From positions 1 to 9,174 of the forward strand of contig CAMLRJ010000100.1 in assembly GCA_946482345.1 (NCBI GenBank): a stretch of DNA of 9,174 bases, in the 5' to 3' direction. Below, piece by piece: positions 5,293 through 9,174 of the stretch. The stretch's first letter is position 1, and each line of letters begins with the position of its first letter. The DNA is from an uncultured Cellvibrio sp. (GTDB lineage Bacteria; Pseudomonadota; Gammaproteobacteria; Pseudomonadales; Cellvibrionaceae). Below the pieces are notes generated by a model, which ran no database searches, was not told where the DNA came from, and saw only the letters and a program-made list of their open reading frames with translations. The position numbers and the translations under genes are program-made.

Positions 5293-6866
5293 GTTTGCTG
5301 AAATCCTACGCCAATGAATTATTTTTGGGCAGTGAACGCAAAGCACCTTCTGTGCCTCATCATGCCGGTGAGCTGGGCAACCTGTGCCAACACATCATGA
5401 GTAGTCATGATGCTGTTGAAGTAAAAATTTTACGTATTGCATCCAGTTTACATTTATATTCTCAAGCAGGTTATGTCCCTGCCAACACGAATCAATTACA
5501 AACGGAAAAAAGTTTGGCTGAAGAGCATCAGGCTGTCAGCGATGAAAACCTGATACAGGCGTTTCAACAAATCATAGACGATGGCCCTATCAGTTTGATG
5601 CACATTCCACTCATCACCTTAATGCAAAAACAAACACTGTTGGCACCAGGATTGTTGCCTGCTGTTTTCGATTTGGCGGTGCAGTCACCGGAAATCAGAC
5701 GCTATTTACCCAAAGTTATGGGTAACCGCGGTCGTTGGTTATTGAAAGCCAATCCGGAATGGAGCGCACAATTATTTTCCAGCGAGCAATTGCAGGAAGA
5801 GGATTGGCATGATGGCAGTTTTCAACAAGCCATAGCTTACATTCAACAATTGCGCTCGCTTGATGCCAATAAAGCGCGTGAATTAATTACTGCACGACTG
5901 CCGGAATTGGATGCGCGACAAAGAGCCGAATTAATCGATGCAGTATCGATTCAATTGTCCGCTGCAGATGAAGCGTTTTTGGAATCTCTTCTGAAAGATC
6001 GCAGTAAAGAAGTGCGAAACAAAGCCGCGAATTTGTTGACCTTAATTCCGGATAGTCAATTTGTGAGTCGCGCTGGGTTGCGCATGACACCTTTATTAAT
6101 TGTCGAGAAAAAACTGTTTCGCAAGCATTGGTCAGTTGATGTTCCTGATCAATTTAATGTGGCCTGGGCGCAAGACACCATTGAAGAAAAACGTCCGCAA
6201 TCAGAATCGCTTGGGCAAAAAGCCTGGTGGTTTTATCAAATGGTACTGACTTTGCCTTTGCACTGGTGGGAAACAACTCTGGAATTTTCACCCAGGGATT
6301 GTTTGCAGTGGGCAAAAGAAAGTGATTGGCAAGAAGCCTTGTTGCGCGCGTGGCAACAAGCGTGTGTACGTGAAAAAAATAGCGACTGGGCTGAAGCTTT
6401 TTTACAAGCGGGATCGGTCAAAGGTTTTGATTTGGATATTACCGGGCTCATTGATTGTTTAACTTTGGCCAAGCGACAGGACTGGTGGCTAACTTTATTA
6501 AAAGATAAGAATGCTTATTCACACAGACAATCGATTGTCAGTTGGATTTGCAATTTTTTGATTCAGGAATATCAATCTCATCAGCAATTGCATTTATTGG
6601 CTTTGCAAAATTCATTCTTGCAAAAATTGATGGCCAGTATCAGCACTTATATTTTTTCGGCTGAGTCGCGTTGGGATTATGCTTTTCGTCCGGTTTATTT
6701 ACAAATGCTCTGTTTAATTCCGCAAGCAGTTTTATCAGAGACCATTAAATTATGGCCAACTCAAGTTGAACCCAATAGTGCAACTGAAGAATTGTTGGCC
6801 AAAGCTCATCGAATTGTGCGTATTCGCACGCTCTTTCATCAACTGGCAGTGAGTAAGGAATTATGA
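5289..6866 (+). CDS. DUF5691 family protein, HEAT-like helical repeats
   Basis: This 525-residue protein starts at the ATG at 5289, which overlaps the SWIM gene's stop (ATGA). An in-frame upstream ATG at 5214 would add 25 residues inside the previous gene and is less likely. The protein is almost entirely predicted helix. The segment at about 137-158 (RRYLPKVMGNRGRWL, then KANPEWS) is characteristic of DUF5691. Residues about 227-256 (FLESLLKDRSKEVRNKAANL) look like a HEAT repeat, pointing to a curved scaffold for protein binding. A tryptophan-rich middle (about 330-375) follows. No catalytic motif, signal peptide or membrane span is visible. Its fixed place between the SWIM protein and the MoxR ATPase suggests an adaptor. 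The family's function is not established, and the adaptor role is inference. Confidence 0.82.
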   Translation: MSLLKSYANELFLGSERKAPSVPHHAGELGNLCQHIMSSHDAVEVKILRIASSLHLYSQAGYVPANTNQLQTEKSLAEEHQAVSDENLIQAFQQIIDDGPISLMHIPLITLMQKQTLLAPGLLPAVFDLAVQSPEIRRYLPKVMGNRGRWLLKANPEWSAQLFSSEQLQEEDWHDGSFQQAIAYIQQLRSLDANKARELITARLPELDARQRAELIDAVSIQLSAADEAFLESLLKDRSKEVRNKAANLLTLIPDSQFVSRAGLRMTPLLIVEKKLFRKHWSVDVPDQFNVAWAQDTIEEKRPQSESLGQKAWWFYQMVLTLPLHWWETTLEFSPRDCLQWAKESDWQEALLRAWQQACVREKNSDWAEAFLQAGSVKGFDLDITGLIDCLTLAKRQDWWLTLLKDKNAYSHRQSIVSWICNFLIQEYQSHQQLHLLALQNSFLQKLMASISTYIFSAESRWDYAFRPVYLQMLCLIPQAVLSETIKLWPTQVEPNSATEELLAKAHRIVRIRTLFHQLAVSKEL

Positions 6867-7942
6867 ATCAAGTATTACGGCAACACGCAGAACAACAATT
6901 TGCTGAAGAATTGGATGCATTACAAAAAGCCGATTCACGTCATAGGCCAACTAATTGGTCTTTATCTCCCTGGGCTGTCGCAACTTATTTGTTGGGCGGC
7001 AAACTGGATTCCGGTTTTACTGTTTCCGCCAAATATATTGGTAACCGTCGGATTATTGAAACGGCGGTTGCAACACTCGCAACTGATCGCGCTTTATTAT
7101 TATTTGGTGTTCCGGGTACGGCAAAATCCTGGGTGTCTGAACATTTGGCAGCGGCGATCAGTGGTAATTCAACTTTAATTGTGCAAGGCACTGCTGGCAC
7201 CAGTGAAGAACAATTACGTTATGGTTGGAATTACGCCGAACTTTTATCAAAAGGCCCTTCAGAAAAAGCCCTGGTGCGCAGCCCATTAATGCACGCCATG
7301 AGCAATGGCAAAATTGCACGCGTTGAAGAATTAACACGTATTCCTGCAGACGTGCAAGATACTTTAATTACCATTCTCTCTGAAAAAACCTTACCCATTC
7401 CGGAATTGGCGGATGAATGCCAGGCTGTGCAAGGTTTTAATTTAATTGCGACAGCGAATAATCGCGATAAAGGCATTAATGAATTATCCAGTGCATTGAA
7501 ACGCCGTTTTAACACGGTGATTTTGCCAGTACCTGCAACCGAGGAAGAAGAAGTCAGCATTGTTACCAAACGTGTTGCCGAAATGGGACGCAGCATGGAA
7601 TTGCCCGCAGAACCTCCCGCATTAAAAGAAGTAAAACGTGTCGTACAAATTTTTCGTGAATTACGCAACGGTGTAACCGAAGACGGTAAAACCAAACTCA
7701 AACCTTCCAGCGGCAGTTTATCAACAGCGGAAGCTATTTCTGTCATTAATTCCGGTTTGGCTTTGGCCGGACATTTTGGCGATGGCGTTTTAAAAGCGTC
7801 TGATATTGCATCCAGTTTGGTCGGCGCAATTGTAAAAGATCCTGTGCAAGATCAAATTATCTGGCGCGAATATCAGGAAACCGTAATGAAAGAACGTAGC
7901 GACTGGAAAGATTTATATCGTGCGTGTCGGGAATTGGAATAA
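6863..7942 (+). CDS. MoxR-type AAA+ ATPase (AAA_5)
   Basis: This 359-residue ATPase starts at an ATG overlapping the preceding stop (ATGA). Walker A is GVPGTAKS (residues 82-89, Lys88). The Walker B region reads IARVEELTRIP (151-161), with Glu-Glu (155-156) where most MoxR proteins have Asp-Glu. Sensor 1 is ATANNRDKG (Asn199/200), and the arginine-finger region is LKRRFNTV (Arg214/215). A C-terminal helical lid follows, with SGSLSTAEAISVI as the sensor-2 area. MoxR ATPases are hexameric chaperone-like motors that remodel or activate partners, usually through a VWA-domain protein. Here the expected VWA gene is not within the window. By memory the closest named relative is E. coli YehL. It is cytoplasmic, with no signal peptide. 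ATPase assignment is firm; the target is unknown. Confidence 0.93.
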   Translation: MNQVLRQHAEQQFAEELDALQKADSRHRPTNWSLSPWAVATYLLGGKLDSGFTVSAKYIGNRRIIETAVATLATDRALLLFGVPGTAKSWVSEHLAAAISGNSTLIVQGTAGTSEEQLRYGWNYAELLSKGPSEKALVRSPLMHAMSNGKIARVEELTRIPADVQDTLITILSEKTLPIPELADECQAVQGFNLIATANNRDKGINELSSALKRRFNTVILPVPATEEEEVSIVTKRVAEMGRSMELPAEPPALKEVKRVVQIFRELRNGVTEDGKTKLKPSSGSLSTAEAISVINSGLALAGHFGDGVLKASDIASSLVGAIVKDPVQDQIIWREYQETVMKERSDWKDLYRACRELE

Positions 7943-7947
7943 TCGTC

Positions 7948-9174
7948 ATGGTTGATTCGCCGTTTCATTTTTTTGGCATTCGACATCACGGGCCAGGTTG
8001 TGCACGTTCGTTGAAAGATGCGTTGGAAAAATTGCAGCCCGATTGCATTTTGTTGGAAGGCCCGCCTGAAGGTGAAGTCTTGCTGGCGTTTTTACAAGAT
8101 CCACAATTGATTCCACCAGTTGCGCTACTGATTTTTAATCCTGAGGATTCAAAAGAAGCTGTCTTTTATCCTTACGCCGTTTTTTCACCTGAATGGCAAG
8201 CGCTGCAATTTGCGCAGCGTCAAAAAATTCCGCTGCGCTTTATGGATTTATCTGTATCCCAATCTTTCGCTTTGGAAAAGGAAACGGAACAGCCGGAAAC
8301 GGTGACAGATGACGTTGAAGAAGATAGTTCGCCAATTCAGGAAGATCCTCTCGACTGGTTGGGCCGGGCAGCAGGTTATGACAACGGTGAAAGCTGGTGG
8401 AATCATTTGGTGGAAGAGCGTTGCGATAGCCTTGAATTATTTGCAGCCATTCGCGAAGCTATGGTGACAGTGCGCGAGGAAATTCCACAACTGTATAGCA
8501 ATAAATTCAAACGTATTCGCGAACAATTACGCGAAGCGTCTATGCGAAAAATTATGCGTGAAGCACAAAAAGAATTTTCACGTATTGCGGTTATTTGTGG
8601 TGCGTGGCATTTGCCCGCTTTGGAAAAGATGCCTGCAGCTAAAGCGGATAATGATTTACTCAAATGTCTTGGCAAAAGTAAAACAGCGGCAACCTGGGTC
8701 CCCTGGTCTTATCCACATTTAACTTATGAAAGTGGTTATGGTGCAGGAGTCTTATCACCACAATGGTATGAACAGGTTTGGTTACAAAGTGAAAATCATC
8801 ATCGTGGTATTCAATGGTTAACCAAAGCTGCACATTTGTTTCGTGAAGAAGATTTGGATTGTTCATCTGCACAAATTATTGATGCTATGCGCCTTGCTGA
8901 TTCACTCGCCGCACTGCGCGATAAACCACAACCCGGTTTGGAAGAATTGTTTGAAAGTCTAACCACCACAGTGTGTATGGGCGATCACAATCGTTTGCAA
9001 TTGATTCGTAAAAAGTTGGTGGTAGGCGACAAGCTTGGACAAATTCCAGCATCAGTACCCAGCATTCCTTTACAACGCGATTTGGAACAACAACAAAAAT
9101 CCTTGCGCATGAAAGCGGATGCAGCACAAAAAGTGTTGGATCTGGATTTGCGTCAGGAAAATGATTTGGCGCGC
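7948..9174 (+). CDS. DUF5682 family protein (partial, C-terminus missing), possible TraB/EreA-like fold
   Basis: The frame is open from the ATG at 7948 to the right edge, giving 409 codons of an incomplete protein. It begins five bases after the ATPase stop with no strong Shine-Dalgarno sequence. The N-terminal IRHHGPGCARSL (His13, His14), LLEGPPEGE (Glu37), YPYAVFSPEWQAL, REASMRKIM (Glu196) and AVICGAWHLPAL (His221) are recognisable DUF5682 blocks. Their order and spacing recall the TraB/TIKI/EreA group, which has an early His/Glu-Gly motif and a late GAxH motif. That similarity is my inference. An acidic low-complexity linker sits at about 110-134, and a Gln/Lys-rich helical stretch at about 376-400. 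It has no signal peptide. By memory, E. coli YehM is a relative. The function is unknown; as the variable, enzyme-like member of the set it is the best candidate effector. Confidence 0.82.
   Translation, partial: MVDSPFHFFGIRHHGPGCARSLKDALEKLQPDCILLEGPPEGEVLLAFLQDPQLIPPVALLIFNPEDSKEAVFYPYAVFSPEWQALQFAQRQKIPLRFMDLSVSQSFALEKETEQPETVTDDVEEDSSPIQEDPLDWLGRAAGYDNGESWWNHLVEERCDSLELFAAIREAMVTVREEIPQLYSNKFKRIREQLREASMRKIMREAQKEFSRIAVICGAWHLPALEKMPAAKADNDLLKCLGKSKTAATWVPWSYPHLTYESGYGAGVLSPQWYEQVWLQSENHHRGIQWLTKAAHLFREEDLDCSSAQIIDAMRLADSLAALRDKPQPGLEELFESLTTTVCMGDHNRLQLIRKKLVVGDKLGQIPASVPSIPLQRDLEQQQKSLRMKADAAQKVLDLDLRQENDLAR

Noticed and set aside
7231..7746. 171-codon open frame on the minus strand inside the MoxR gene
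   Set aside because: It is antisense to strongly conserved AAA+ motifs and has no recognisable domain; it is a shadow of the real gene.
8403..9127. Three minus-strand open frames opposite the DUF5682 gene
   Set aside because: The plus-strand frame is open through the whole interval with conserved DUF5682 blocks; the antisense frames are short and lack family features or start signals.

Overview
The window looks like a gammaproteobacterial chromosome of moderate GC content. The main evidence is bamD on the minus strand divergent from rluD-pgeF on the plus strand, an arrangement conserved in gammaproteobacteria. The long BamD and general protein flavour suggest a Cellvibrionales/Pseudomonadales-like host, but that finer placement is only an inference. 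No tRNA, rRNA, insertion sequence or CRISPR array was seen.

Layout. (1) Positions 1-885, minus strand: the N-terminal part of a periplasmic substrate-binding protein of the type found with urea/guanidine carboxylase clusters. It is preceded by a clear guanidine-I (ykkC) riboswitch, an overlapping attenuator-type terminator and a plausible sigma-70 promoter. The rest of this uptake/degradation operon lies beyond the left edge. (2) 886-1090: an intergenic stretch with nested inverted repeats and a weak terminator candidate for bamD. (3) 1091-2005, minus: bamD, outer-membrane assembly lipoprotein. (4) 2151-3880, plus: rluD (23S rRNA pseudouridine synthase) and pgeF (YfiH, peptidoglycan editing), overlapping by four bases. 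(5) 3961 to the right edge, plus: a tightly packed four-gene block encoding a SWIM zinc-finger protein, a DUF5691 helical-repeat protein, a MoxR-type AAA+ ATPase and a DUF5682 protein that runs off the window.

The block at 3961-9174 is the best candidate for an undescribed system. Two of its three junctions are ATGA stop/start overlaps and the third gap is 5 bases, so the products are probably made in balanced amounts and act together. MoxR ATPases normally work with a VWA-domain partner, so a VWA gene is predicted just past the right edge. A related set, recalled from memory, is E. coli yehLMPQ, whose function is not established. The DUF5682 N-terminal region has spaced His/Glu/His motifs that resemble the TraB/TIKI/EreA fold, which would make it the possible effector or enzyme of the set. 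The MoxR protein has Glu in place of the usual Walker B Asp.

The two operons at the ends share an 11-base sequence, TTTGTAAAAAC, upstream of their first genes. This may be chance in AT-rich DNA.
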